DNA from: Gracilibacillus lacisalsi DSM 19029
GTDB lineage: Bacteria; Bacillota; Bacilli; Bacillales; Amphibacillaceae
Reading direction: 5' to 3'
DNA length: 64,000 nt
NCBI RefSeq assembly: GCF_000377765.1
Contig: NZ_KB898668.1
Location: 186,001-250,000, forward strand
The notes below the pieces were generated by a model. The model worked only from the letters and a program-made list of their open reading frames with translations. It ran no database searches and was not told the origin of the DNA. The position numbers and the translations under genes were made by a program. This document shows positions 36,917 through 45,579 of this stretch, piece by piece (the first letter of the stretch is position 1; every line of letters begins with the position of its first letter).

Positions 36917-38668
36917 CTATTCAACAGAATGCATAATACTGTCACGATCTTGATATTGAATATCATAGATACGACGATAAGCACCATGCTGTTTAATTAG
37001 TTGATCATGTGTACCACGTTCTTTAATTTCTCCTTCTTCTAATACAAGAATCTCATCAGCATGTTTTAATGAAGAGATACGGTGCGCGATAATAAATGTT
37101 GTCCGACCATCCATTACTTCTTTGAGCGCTTTTTGAATCTGAAATTCTGTTTCCATATCTACTGCTGATGTCGCATCGTCTAATACTAAAATACTCGGAT
37201 CAATTAATATCGCACGAGCTATCGCGATTCTTTGCTTTTGACCTCCGGAAAGTCCCATACCACGTTCACCAAGTAACGTATCGTACCCCTTCGGCATCTC
37301 CATAATGAAATCATGTGCCTGCGCCCGTTTTGCAGCAGCAATAATCTCATCCATGGACGCATTTGGATTGCCGTAGGCAATATTCTCTCTAATTGTTGTA
37401 GAGAATAAAAATGATTCTTGCAATACAAAACCGATATGTCTCCGTAACCATTTTAAAGAATAGGAACTTGTCGGTTTCCCATCAACTAAAACTTCTCCTT
37501 CTTCTGGTTCATAAAATCTTGTAATTAATTGTGTAATACTTGTTTTACCTGCTCCGGTAGGACCAATTAAACCGATAACTTTTCCTGGTGGTGCATCAAA
37601 CGAAATATTTTTTAATGCAGAATCATCATCTTCCGTATACGTTAATGAAACGTTGTTAAAAGTTACATGACCTTTAATACGTTCTGGAACAATTGGATCT
37701 TCTTCCTCCACTATATCTTCCTTAGCTTCAAGAATTTCCAATAGTCGTTCACCCGAGGCTTTCGCCTGTGAGAATTGGTTCACAATAAAACCTAAATGCA
37801 TTAATGGCCCTAAAATATACGTTACCAAACTAAAGAAAGCAACCAACTCACCTAGTTGAATAGAACCATTAATAACTAAATAACCACCGTAAATTAACAA
37901 TGCTACCATACTGATATTGCCGATAAACTCCATTAATGGAAAATATCTCGACCAAATGTTAGAAGTGAAAATATTTACATCTTTATAGTTCACGTTATTC
38001 GATGAAAATCTCTTAATCTCAAAATCTTCTTTAGATAATGATTTAACTGTATTCATCCCACTAACATTTTCTTGGATACGAGTATTTAAACGACCTAATG
38101 ACTTCCGAACACTTCTGAATGCCGGGTGTACTTTTTTATCAAAGCGGTAAACAACGACAGCCAAGAACGGCATAGCAGCCATTGTCACCAGTGCTAACGG
38201 TATAGAATAATAAAACATTACCCCTAAACTGATTACTATTAATAATGATACTCTGATTAGTTCACGAAAACCTGCTGCTAAGAAAAAACGGAAACCTTCT
38301 ACATCCATTGTTAACCTCGACATTAGATCACCAGTACGTGCGTTATCATAATAAGTAAAAGAAAGCCTTTGCAATTTCTTGTACAATTGATCACGCAAAG
38401 TATATACAGATTTCACACCAAACAAGTCACCTAAGTATTGTTGCAGAAAGTTGGAAACCCCTTTCAAAAGCATAATTAAAATAAAGCCAACTGCTAAGAA
38501 CGGAACCAGTTGATAGTTTCCAGGTATAACCACATCATCAATCGTGATTTGTAAAATGATTGGGTATACTACTGTAATACCGGCTACAATCATAACGAAT
38601 AGCACCGATAAGAAGAAGTATTTTTTAAAAGGCCAATAAAAGTCTTTCAGTTTTTGAAATGTTTCCAT
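36917..38668 (-). CDS. ABC exporter half-transporter, degenerate catalytic site
   Basis: 583 aa, six membrane helices plus an ATPase domain. Walker A G-P-T-G-A-G-K-T near 370, canonical signature L-S-G-G-Q-K-Q-R-I-A near 472, and Walker B I-L-V-L-D-D-A-T-S-A near 494, where Asp replaces the catalytic Glu. H-R-I-S-S supplies the H-loop. Encoded first in a two-gene operon, 15 bases before its partner. Together they form a BmrC/BmrD-type exporter. The start is ATG 38668 behind GGGGGTG; the frame extends 16 codons without a better RBS. Confidence 0.92.
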   Translation of the reverse strand: METFQKLKDFYWPFKKYFFLSVLFVMIVAGITVVYPIILQITIDDVVIPGNYQLVPFLAVGFILIMLLKGVSNFLQQYLGDLFGVKSVYTLRDQLYKKLQRLSFTYYDNARTGDLMSRLTMDVEGFRFFLAAGFRELIRVSLLIVISLGVMFYYSIPLALVTMAAMPFLAVVVYRFDKKVHPAFRSVRKSLGRLNTRIQENVSGMNTVKSLSKEDFEIKRFSSNNVNYKDVNIFTSNIWSRYFPLMEFIGNISMVALLIYGGYLVINGSIQLGELVAFFSLVTYILGPLMHLGFIVNQFSQAKASGERLLEILEAKEDIVEEEDPIVPERIKGHVTFNNVSLTYTEDDDSALKNISFDAPPGKVIGLIGPTGAGKTSITQLITRFYEPEEGEVLVDGKPTSSYSLKWLRRHIGFVLQESFLFSTTIRENIAYGNPNASMDEIIAAAKRAQAHDFIMEMPKGYDTLLGERGMGLSGGQKQRIAIARAILIDPSILVLDDATSAVDMETEFQIQKALKEVMDGRTTFIIAHRISSLKHADEILVLEEGEIKERGTHDQLIKQHGAYRRIYDIQYQDRDSIMHSVE

Positions 38669-38868
38669 CTTGTTTGCACCCCCTATTTTTTTACGTATGT
38701 ATAAATATAACGGCATCCGAAATAAATTTCCACCTTTTCGACTTATTTTCTAAAAATTTTTTTAATTTTTTTAATTCTTCGTAATAGATGAACGGATCTA
38801 GTTTTTCATTTGCGTGTTGATTTACATTTTTATATGATAGAGTTAATCATCAACAGAGGAGGCAAAAC

Positions 38869-39702
38869 ATGTTTGAAGATGGATTACAGTTTGATTGGAG
38901 TTACATATTAGAAAATGTGATTTATTATGGTATTAAGATTTTAGTACTTATCATTGCACTACTTATTGTATCGCCAATCGGAAAGAAATTAATCTCTGCA
39001 GCTCTTAAAAAATCGAGTCAGCGACAAAATGTATCTGAAGCAAGAATGCAAACGTTAGAAAAACTACTATTAAATGTTTTTTCTTATGTATTAATTTTTG
39101 TTTTTGTCGTTATGTTCTTTGGCATCATTGAACAACCAATTGGTCCGCTACTTGCTGGTGCAGGGGTTGTAGGTTTAGCGATTGGTTTTGGAGCTCAAGG
39201 ATTAGTAAGTGACATTGTAACTGGATTTTTTATTTTATTGGAAAAGCAGATCGATGTAGGAGACTATGTGACTGCGGCTGGATACAATGGAATTGTAGAG
39301 GAAGTTGGTTTACGAACTACAAAAATTCGTGGCTTTGATGGCACGCTTCATTATGTTCCAAACAGGGAAATCGCTGGAGTCAGCAACCACTCCAGAGGAA
39401 ATATGCGAGCACTAGTTGATATTGGCATAAGTTATGATGATAATATTGATCAAGCAATGGCAGTATTAAAAAGTGTATGCGAAGAATTTGAGACAGATCC
39501 TCGCTTTGCGGAAGGGCCTGATGTATTAGGTGTACAAGCCTTCGGATCTAGTGAGGTAGTTTTACGGATTATTGGTAAAACCGAAAATATGGAACAATGG
39601 GGTGCAGAAAGAGATATTCGTAAACGGATTAAAGAAGCCTTTGACGAAAACAATATCGAAATCCCATTCCCACATCAAGTGTACGTACAAAAGAGTAATT
39701 AA
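38869..39702 (+). CDS. ykuT: Small-conductance mechanosensitive channel (MscS family)
   Basis: 277 aa: three hydrophobic helices then a cytoplasmic domain. The pore helix A-G-A-G-V-V-G-L-A-I-G-F-G-A-Q (about 100-114) and G-F-F-I-L-L-E-K-Q-I-D-V-G-D-Y-V (about 125-140) are diagnostic; P-N-R-E-I near 165. It releases solutes on hypo-osmotic shock. YkuT of B. subtilis is the closest by position. RBS AGAGGAGG. A possible promoter has TATGAT at 38833-38838. Confidence 0.9.
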   Translation: MFEDGLQFDWSYILENVIYYGIKILVLIIALLIVSPIGKKLISAALKKSSQRQNVSEARMQTLEKLLLNVFSYVLIFVFVVMFFGIIEQPIGPLLAGAGVVGLAIGFGAQGLVSDIVTGFFILLEKQIDVGDYVTAAGYNGIVEEVGLRTTKIRGFDGTLHYVPNREIAGVSNHSRGNMRALVDIGISYDDNIDQAMAVLKSVCEEFETDPRFAEGPDVLGVQAFGSSEVVLRIIGKTENMEQWGAERDIRKRIKEAFDENNIEIPFPHQVYVQKSN

Positions 39703-39705
39703 GCA

Positions 39706-39735
39706 AAAAACTCACTCATTTCAGAGTGAGTTTTT
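39706..39735 (+). terminator. Terminator after mscS
   Basis: AAAAACTCACTC / GAGTGAGTTTTT, 12 perfect pairs with a 6-base loop. Confidence 0.9.
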
Positions 39736-39797
39736 CTATTGAGTGATTGCTAGAAAATACTGACTGATCATCCATTATTACTTGAATATTATCCTAC

Positions 39798-40913
39798 CTA
39801 TATCTCTTTCATCGTAGTTGTTACTGCTCTAATACCTATTTCGATCGCATCTTCGTTCGGGTTTAGTTTGCTGTGATGCAATCCATATGATGAATCTACA
39901 CCTAACCAGAACATAAAGCCTGGTATTTCCCTTAAAAAATACCCAAAATCTTCACCAGTCATCGCCGCATTTGCTTCGCTATACTGAATCCCTTCCTTTT
40001 GTACGGCTTCAACAAACTTATCGAGACATTCCTTATGATTGTTCACTTGATAATACATTGCACCATAATCTACTTTAATTGTACAATCATGGGCAATTTC
40101 GAAGCCTTTGATCATATTCTCGAGCTCTCTTTTTATAATTGACATTGTTTCCGGTTGTAACGTACGTATAGTACCTTCCAGACGTGCTGTTTCTGCAATA
40201 ATATTTTGGACGGTTCCAGCAGTCATTTTACCTATTGTGATCACACCACTATCTAAAGGATCCACTTTTCTGGAAATAATTTGTTGTAATTGGGTAACAA
40301 AACTACTGGCAGTGACAATCATATCTTTCGTTAAATGCGGGTATGCTGCATGCCCACCCTTTCCGGTGAAATCAAGAAATAACTCACTTGTATTAGCAAA
40401 CAAGATACCTGCTCTACTTGACACGGTTCCGACAGGCAGTTCAGGTGCTATATGTAACGCAAAAATATTGTCTACTTTCCACTGTTGAAATGTTTCAGAT
40501 GCAAGCATAGGCTCAGCACCACCTGGTCCCTCTTCCGCTGGCTGAAAAATAAATAAGACATTATCATCAATTGGATTAGCACTAATCTCGTCGAGAGCTC
40601 CTAATGCAATGGTCATATGCAAATCATGGCCGCATGCATGCATTTGACCATCGTGTTCAGACTGATACGAAAGATCTGTTTCTTCCTTAATTGGAAGTCC
40701 ATCAATGTCTGTACGGTAGCCAATTGTTTTCTTCGGATTTTTCCCTTGTACCAATACAAACAAACCAGTTTCCCATTTGGTAATTTCAATATTTGATCGG
40801 TTCATATTTTTAATAATTTCTAGTAAGTATGCTTGTGTCTTATATTCTTGAAAACCAAGCTCCGGAATCTTGTGCAAATCACGTCTAATTGCTACTAACT
40901 GATCCTTATTCAT
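39798..40913 (-). CDS. ykuR: N-acetyldiaminopimelate deacetylase
   Basis: 371 aa, M20 metallopeptidase fold. Motifs: [10 protein letters not shown] near 68, H-A-C-G-H-D-L-H-M (about 93-101), [12 protein letters not shown] near 127, and a C-terminal H-H-S-K-L near 350. In Bacillus this enzyme (YkuR) removes the acetyl group in the acetylase branch of lysine and DAP synthesis, downstream of DapH, whose gene lies about 560 bases away on the same strand. In B. subtilis ykuQ and ykuR are adjacent; here they are split by repeats. Start ATG at 40913 behind AAAGGGG. Confidence 0.92.
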   Translation of the reverse strand: MNKDQLVAIRRDLHKIPELGFQEYKTQAYLLEIIKNMNRSNIEITKWETGLFVLVQGKNPKKTIGYRTDIDGLPIKEETDLSYQSEHDGQMHACGHDLHMTIALGALDEISANPIDDNVLFIFQPAEEGPGGAEPMLASETFQQWKVDNIFALHIAPELPVGTVSSRAGILFANTSELFLDFTGKGGHAAYPHLTKDMIVTASSFVTQLQQIISRKVDPLDSGVITIGKMTAGTVQNIIAETARLEGTIRTLQPETMSIIKRELENMIKGFEIAHDCTIKVDYGAMYYQVNNHKECLDKFVEAVQKEGIQYSEANAAMTGEDFGYFLREIPGFMFWLGVDSSYGLHHSKLNPNEDAIEIGIRAVTTTMKEI

Positions 40914-41020
40914 CAAAAACTTACCCCTTTTCCATTATTCATACTAGATAACTACTGAGAAGTAATGAAAATTCTGTTTAGTGAGCTTTCTTCCATTCTT
41001 CTTAAGTTGAGTGCTAATTC

Positions 41021-41146
41021 GTCGCTGAGGAAAAACACTCCCTTTCCGGTGGCACGGCCTCAGCTAACTTGGTGAAGAAAATCACTTCACCAAGTGGATC
41101 TTCGTCGCGTGAGTTCCCCCCCAAGAGTGTCGCATTTTTCCGCAGC
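41021..41146. repeat. Palindromic element copy R3
   Basis: Core copy of the R1 family: outer arms CTGAGGAAAAACACTC and GAGTGTCGCATTTTTCCGCAG, the CAGCTA / GGATCTTC frame and a tip hairpin of 11 perfect pairs (41067-41077 with 41085-41095) around a 7-base loop. Its stem sequence is unlike that of R1, R2, R4 or R5. Between ykuR and dapH. Confidence 0.8.
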
Positions 41147-41235
41147 TTAGTGTGTATTTCTTATCAAGTAAGAAGACATTCACAGAATATATATACCAAA
41201 AGTTCTCTTCTTTCGATAAGTAGAACACTACACTT

Positions 41236-41363
41236 AGCGGAGGCAGAATACGGAGACTCCTATGGGAATTCACGCGAGCTGAAGACCCCGCAGGAAAGCG
41301 ATATTTGCTTTCCGAGGAGGCTGAGGCCGTGCCCATGGAAAGCGCAGTATTCTGCCGGAGCGG
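41236..41363. repeat. Palindromic element copy R4 (inverted)
   Basis: Same family in opposite orientation, 90 bases from R3. Outer arms GGCAGAATAC (41242-41251) and GTATTCTGCC (41347-41356); tip hairpin GGAAAGC / GCTTTCC (41293-41299 with 41307-41313) around a 7-base loop. Its complement carries GGCACGG...CCTCAGC and GGTCTTCAGC, which align with R3. Confidence 0.75.
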
Positions 41364-41435
41364 GTGACATCACTTATCTCTAATCAGAATGGAAAAAAGT
41401 AATTTTATTACGCACCATTTTACATTCTTTTCTTA

Positions 41436-41468
41436 AAAAAGACAGGATCTACATGACCCTGTCTTTTT
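41436..41468 (-). terminator. Terminator after dapH
   Basis: AAAAAGACAGG / CCTGTCTTTTT, 11 perfect pairs, poly-T on the minus strand. It separates dapH from ykuR. Confidence 0.85.
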
Positions 41469-41476
41469 ACGAGATA

Positions 41477-42196
41477 TTAATCATCTAATTTTCGTAATGC
41501 TTCCATAATTTCAGTTTTTGATTTTGTTTGGTCATCGATTTCTTTAATTACTTTTGCCGGAGTTCCAGCTACCACAGTGTTTGGTGGTACATCCTTTGTC
41601 ACAATCGCGCCTGCTGCAACAACTGCTCCTTCACCTACACGAACCCCTTCAAGTACTACAGCATTCGCACCGATTACCACACCATCTTCAATAACTACTG
41701 GTTGTGCTGAAGGTGGCTCAATAACACCTGCTAATACTGCACCAGCTCCGACGTGACAATTCTTACCTACTGTTGCACGTCCGCCTAATGATGCATTCAT
41801 ATCGATCATTGTTCCTTCACCAATAACAGAACCGATATTGATCATCGCACCAAACATAATAACAGCACCGTCACCGATTTCCACTTGTTCACGAATGATC
41901 GCACCTGGCTCAATACGTGCATTAATATCTTTCATATCCAATAGTGGGATCGCTGAATTACGACGATCATTTTCCACAACATGATCAGTAATGTTATCAC
42001 TATATGTATCAAGTAATGCTTTTACTTCTTTCCATTCACCAAAAATAACGCCATTCGTATCGTTTAAGAAAGTCTGGATTGACCCTGTTGCTTCAATGGT
42101 ATCCAACCCTGTACCTTTCACATATACTTTTACAGGTGTTGATTTTTTACTGTTTGAAATAAATGAGATTATCTCATGTGCATCCATTTGCTTCAT
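41477..42196 (-). CDS. dapH: Tetrahydrodipicolinate N-acetyltransferase
   Basis: 239 aa. An N-terminal helical domain (about 1-85), then a left-handed beta-helix of hexapeptide repeats (about 90-215: [29 protein letters not shown]...). N-acetylates tetrahydrodipicolinate with acetyl-CoA in the acetylase route to DAP and lysine. RBS GGAGGAAG. Partner of ykuR. B. subtilis name ykuQ. Confidence 0.95.
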   Translation of the reverse strand: MKQMDAHEIISFISNSKKSTPVKVYVKGTGLDTIEATGSIQTFLNDTNGVIFGEWKEVKALLDTYSDNITDHVVENDRRNSAIPLLDMKDINARIEPGAIIREQVEIGDGAVIMFGAMINIGSVIGEGTMIDMNASLGGRATVGKNCHVGAGAVLAGVIEPPSAQPVVIEDGVVIGANAVVLEGVRVGEGAVVAAGAIVTKDVPPNTVVAGTPAKVIKEIDDQTKSKTEIMEALRKLDD

Positions 42197-42265
42197 TATT
42201 TTCTTCCTCCAATATTTGTTGTTTTTATAAATGTAACAAAAAATAATTTACTTTTACAAGTATTA

Positions 42266-42706
42266 TTATTTTTGCACATACATTGATTTGTTAACCTCTT
42301 TTAAAATAGCACGTCTTGTCAAAATACCAAGAAAATATCCCTCTTCATCAACAACACATGCAAATGCATGATTGATAACGACCTTTAGACATGTTAAAAA
42401 ATCGGTATCCATTGTTAAAGTTGGTTGCTCAACTTGCATAACAGCTTCTACTTTTGTCTCTGCTAATTTCTCCATCTCGAACCGTTCCATTCCCATTACA
42501 CTTTTTAAAATCGGTGTTTTTGCAATCGTACCTTTGAATTTATAGTCTAAGTCCAACACCGGAACAGATGAATAGCCTGATTCAACTAATACTAGTAAAG
42601 CATGCTCTACAGGATTACCTACTTGAACATGTGCCACCTTTTCTGCTGGTATCATCAAATCCTCTACAGTCAAATCAGTTAATGATTTTTTTAATAAGCT
42701 TGACAT
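42266..42706 (-). CDS. darB: CBS-domain protein, DarB (CbpB) type
   Basis: About 146 aa with two CBS domains and nothing else: one near 15-75 (A-L-L-V-L-V-E-S-G-Y-S-S-V-P-V-L-D), the other near 90-140 (V-V-D-E-E-G-Y-F-L-G-I-L-T-R-R-A-I-L). This is the YkuL layout; in B. subtilis YkuL is DarB, a c-di-AMP sensor that in its free form binds Rel and pyruvate carboxylase. The start is ATG 42706, eight bases after AAAGGAG; a GTG three codons upstream overlaps the RBS. Confidence 0.85.
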   Translation of the reverse strand: MSSLLKKSLTDLTVEDLMIPAEKVAHVQVGNPVEHALLVLVESGYSSVPVLDLDYKFKGTIAKTPILKSVMGMERFEMEKLAETKVEAVMQVEQPTLTMDTDFLTCLKVVINHAFACVVDEEGYFLGILTRRAILKEVNKSMYVQK

Positions 42707-42825
42707 ATGGGACACTCCTTTTCTCTTTGGTGAAGGAGCTATTATGACATCACCTCTACTATTTTAACATAAAATTTAAAAATTTGTGTAATCTATCGCA
42801 TGGATATCATATTTGCTTCCACCCA

Positions 42826-42834
42826 TGCTATAAT
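42826..42834 (+). promoter_or_regulatory. Extended minus-10 promoter for ykuE-sco
   Basis: TGCTATAAT gives a predicted transcript start near 42841. This leaves room only for a short leader before the ATG at 42882, and supports that start over the in-frame ATG at 42852. Confidence 0.5.
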
Positions 42835-42881
42835 GGAATACATATATTATTATGGCTGTAATGGAAAGGGCTTTAAACTGT

Positions 42882-43733
42882 ATGAACCGTCGAACTTTTT
42901 TAAAACGTGTATTTGGGGGTATCATTACACTATTTGGGCTTAGTGGTGGTACTTATTATTATGCAAGAGAAATCGAACCTAATATGTTGGATGTACACGA
43001 TGTTAATATCTATTCATCTAAAACTCCTACTGCATTTGAAGGATACAAAATACTACAATTCAGTGATACACATATTGGTTTTCAATATACAATAGATCAA
43101 CTAGAAGAATTAGTAGTTAAAATGAATCAACTAGAACCGGACCTAATTGTGTTTACTGGTGATTTAATAGATAACCCTCGTACATATGATATCGATGAAA
43201 GACTAATATCCATACTGGGTAGATTGAAAGCTAGAGATGGGAAGTTTTGGATATACGGAAACCATGATCATGGTGGTTATGGAACAGATATATTAATGGA
43301 TGTTTTTCAGCAGAGTGGTTTTGAATTGTTACAAAATGGACACAGACAGATAGATAAAAATGGTGATATGATTTATTTAGCTGGTCTAGATGATGCATTA
43401 TTAGGGAGACCTGACATCAAACAAGCATTAGATGGAATTAGTAATGAACAGTTAACCATTTTACTTGCACATGAACCAGACTATGCAGATGTAACAAAAG
43501 ACTATCCGGTTGATATTCAGTTATCGGGGCATAGTCACGGTGGACAAGTACAGATACCTTTTATAGGGTATATTTACACTCCTCACTTAGCACAAAAATA
43601 CGTAGAAGGCACCTATGAAATCGGCAGTAATCCTTTGCAGTTGTTTGTGAGTCGCGGAGTGGGAACTACCAGATTACCGTACCGATTTTTCTGTAAACCT
43701 GAAATTACGATGTATCAATTAAAGAAAGAATAA
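42882..43733 (+). CDS. ykuE: Tat-exported metallophosphoesterase (YkuE type)
   Basis: About 283 aa. Twin-arginine signal: M-N-R-R-T-F-L-K-R-V followed by a hydrophobic stretch (about 10-27). The calcineurin-like domain holds D-T-H near 62, G-D-L-I-D-N near 91, G-N-H-D-H near 127 and G-H-S-H-G-G near 215 (metal ligands). YkuE is a known Tat-dependent cell-wall-associated protein in B. subtilis. Followed 13 bases later by the Sco gene, so the two are probably cotranscribed. Confidence 0.9.
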   Translation: MNRRTFLKRVFGGIITLFGLSGGTYYYAREIEPNMLDVHDVNIYSSKTPTAFEGYKILQFSDTHIGFQYTIDQLEELVVKMNQLEPDLIVFTGDLIDNPRTYDIDERLISILGRLKARDGKFWIYGNHDHGGYGTDILMDVFQQSGFELLQNGHRQIDKNGDMIYLAGLDDALLGRPDIKQALDGISNEQLTILLAHEPDYADVTKDYPVDIQLSGHSHGGQVQIPFIGYIYTPHLAQKYVEGTYEIGSNPLQLFVSRGVGTTRLPYRFFCKPEITMYQLKKE

Positions 43734-43746
43734 ACGAGGTGAAGAC

Positions 43747-44319
43747 ATGAAACGCAATGTAATACTTATGATCTTTATTGCACTTATAATAGCTGGCTGT
43801 GCAGATTCAAATAAATATGAAGGTGACTTTTCTATTGAGGTAGAAGATTTTACCTTTACAAATCAAGATGGTGATGATTTTTCAAAAAGCGATCTAGACG
43901 GAAAATTTTGGGTCGCTAACATGATATTCACTAACTGTGATTCGATTTGTCCCTCGATGACTGCTAATATGGCCAGACTCCAGGGTCTATTAGAGGAAGA
44001 AAATATAGATGCTGAATTAGTTTCCTTTAGTGTTGATCCAACTAATGATTCACCAGAAATATTAAAGGAATATATTGAGGAACGTGGCGGCACATTGGAT
44101 AATTGGCACGCACTAACAGGTTACACAGATGAAGATATCAGTCAATTTGCCAGTAATTCATTCCAAGCATTTGTAGAAAATCCTGACAATAGTGACCAAG
44201 TTGCCCACGTCAATTCGTTCTATTTAGTCACACCAGACGGTAATGCTATAAAGAAATATCGCGGAGATAAGGCAGACAATATGCAAAAAATAGTTGAAGA
44301 TATCCAAGCAATGAATTAA
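43747..44319 (+). CDS. SCO1/SenC family copper chaperone lipoprotein
   Basis: 190 aa. Lipobox I-A-G-C (Cys18), then a thioredoxin-like SCO domain with the copper motif C-D-S-I-C-P (Cys pair near 67 and 71) and the distal His in V-A-H-V-N-S near 157. In Bacillus the Sco protein (YpmQ) delivers copper to the Cu-A site of CtaC, which this strain encodes at 9.3 kb. Placement behind ykuE rather than in the cta cluster is not the B. subtilis arrangement. RBS GAGGTGAAG. Confidence 0.92.
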   Translation: MKRNVILMIFIALIIAGCADSNKYEGDFSIEVEDFTFTNQDGDDFSKSDLDGKFWVANMIFTNCDSICPSMTANMARLQGLLEEENIDAELVSFSVDPTNDSPEILKEYIEERGGTLDNWHALTGYTDEDISQFASNSFQAFVENPDNSDQVAHVNSFYLVTPDGNAIKKYRGDKADNMQKIVEDIQAMN

Positions 44320-44325
44320 AGTAAC

Positions 44326-44353
44326 AAGTAGAAGGATTGTTCTCCTTCTACTT
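44326..44353 (+). terminator. Terminator after sco
   Basis: AAGTAGAAGGA / TCCTTCTACTT, 11 perfect pairs with a 6-base loop, then TTC. Confidence 0.8.
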
Positions 44354-44389
44354 TTCTTATGATATGAAATTTGGAAAGAAGGTGATGAA

Positions 44390-44854
44390 ATGAAGGATTC
44401 AGATCAAGCGATTGATAGAATTGGACAAGCATTATTTATTGTTAATCGACATGCCAAGACCGCCCCAGATCCTACTCAATTATACCGCTTAAAAAATGAA
44501 ACGATGAAAAAACTTATTAAAGAAAAAAAGGCAATAAAAGTTGGATTGCATTTTTCAAACAATCCAAAGCAAAGTCGCCAACACTCGGTATTACTTGTTC
44601 AAGTCGGGAATTACTACTTCCACACTCCTCCTAATAAAGAGGACATGGATACTTTACCCCATCTTGGTCAATTAAATGATAGCTATCGAAATCAAAAGCC
44701 TATCCTCTCATTAAACAAGGCAAAAGCAATCCTATTTGAATATTTAGACTGGTCTGTTCCAAAGCCAGCAAAAAGGCGTAATCCCAACTATAAACCCTTT
44801 CTACAGCAAACCTCTTCGCTTTCTCCTTTTTATCATAAAAGAAAACGCCGATAA
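44390..44854 (+). CDS. ykyB: YkyB-like protein
   Basis: 154 aa, basic. Matches the YkyB family: A-L-F-I-V-N-R-H-A-K-T-A-P near the N terminus, the central L-H-F-S-N-N-P-K-Q-S-R-Q-H-S-V-L-L-V-Q, then Y-Y-F-H-T-P-P. C-terminal 20 residues very basic. Its place between sco/ykuE and patA is as in B. subtilis (with cheV and ykuC-D missing). Function unknown. Confidence 0.88.
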   Translation: MKDSDQAIDRIGQALFIVNRHAKTAPDPTQLYRLKNETMKKLIKEKKAIKVGLHFSNNPKQSRQHSVLLVQVGNYYFHTPPNKEDMDTLPHLGQLNDSYRNQKPILSLNKAKAILFEYLDWSVPKPAKRRNPNYKPFLQQTSSLSPFYHKRKRR

Positions 44855-44937
44855 TACTATCCCTGTCACAAACAGAGGCAGGGACAAAAGAGAAATTAGA
44901 TAGGGAAAATCCGAACATTAAAGTCTGAGTACACATA

Positions 44938-45056
44938 CCGCTTCGGCAAAACACTTCGCTTTCCGTGGGCTTACTTAAGCTAACTGTGTGAAGAAAAACA
45001 CTTCACACAGTAGATCTTCGGCTCGTGCTCGTCATGCGGAGTCTGCGTATTTTGCC
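44938..45056. repeat. Palindromic element copy R5
   Basis: Arms GGCAAAA / TTTTGCC at the ends (44945-44951 with 45050-45056), then ACTTCGCTTTCCGTGGGC, AAGCTA and AGATCTTCGG framing a tip hairpin of 11 perfect pairs (44983-44993 with 45001-45011) with a 7-base loop. The stem has its own sequence. Surrounding bases 44855-45135 hold no gene. Confidence 0.8.
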
Positions 45057-45135
45057 TACAAAAAGTTCAGATTGTTCGGATTCTCATTCTACTTATTTAG
45101 TTATGTCCCAGCCTCTGTACATTTCTATCCATATA

Positions 45136-45468
45136 TTAGTTAGAATAGGGTTGATTTTTTTTCATGAGAGAGAAACTTCTTTTTATACTTACAATAATAG
45201 AGAAGATTAATACTCCATACAGAACATATTTCCAATCTGGTACATTGATAAATTCGGATACAAGTAAGAACATGATTAATACCACAAACATATAAGTGAT
45301 GAAAGTGTTCCACTCTAAAGCTATAACGAACTTCACAAAAGGTTTACATACATAATACAGAATAATTAAGCCAGTTACGATATAAAGTACAAAAAACAAT
45401 TCAGTCTGCATCGTTAATAAAAGAAAATCACTTATTCTTACAATCTCTTTCCAAAGGTCTTCAACCAT
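45136..45468 (-). CDS. Small membrane protein, unknown
   Basis: 110 aa with three hydrophobic helices (about 20-40, 55-75, 80-98). RBS AAAGGAGGGACAC sits just before the ATG, and codon use looks normal, so I think it is real. No family recognised. Divergent from patA, with the repeat R5 downstream. Confidence 0.65.
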   Translation of the reverse strand: MVEDLWKEIVRISDFLLLTMQTELFFVLYIVTGLIILYYVCKPFVKFVIALEWNTFITYMFVVLIMFLLVSEFINVPDWKYVLYGVLIFSIIVSIKRSFSLMKKNQPYSN

Positions 45469-45579
45469 TATGTGTCCCTCCTTTTCATTTTATGATAAAA
45501 TAATGCTAGCTTTTATAATTAGTATTATTATTTCCAAAGATTGTACTAGTTATAAGCGGAAATGAAGGAGGCATACATT

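Noticed and set aside
41069-41383. ORFs on both strands between ykuR and dapH
   Set aside because: They run through the R3 and R4 palindromes; no RBS and no family resemblance.
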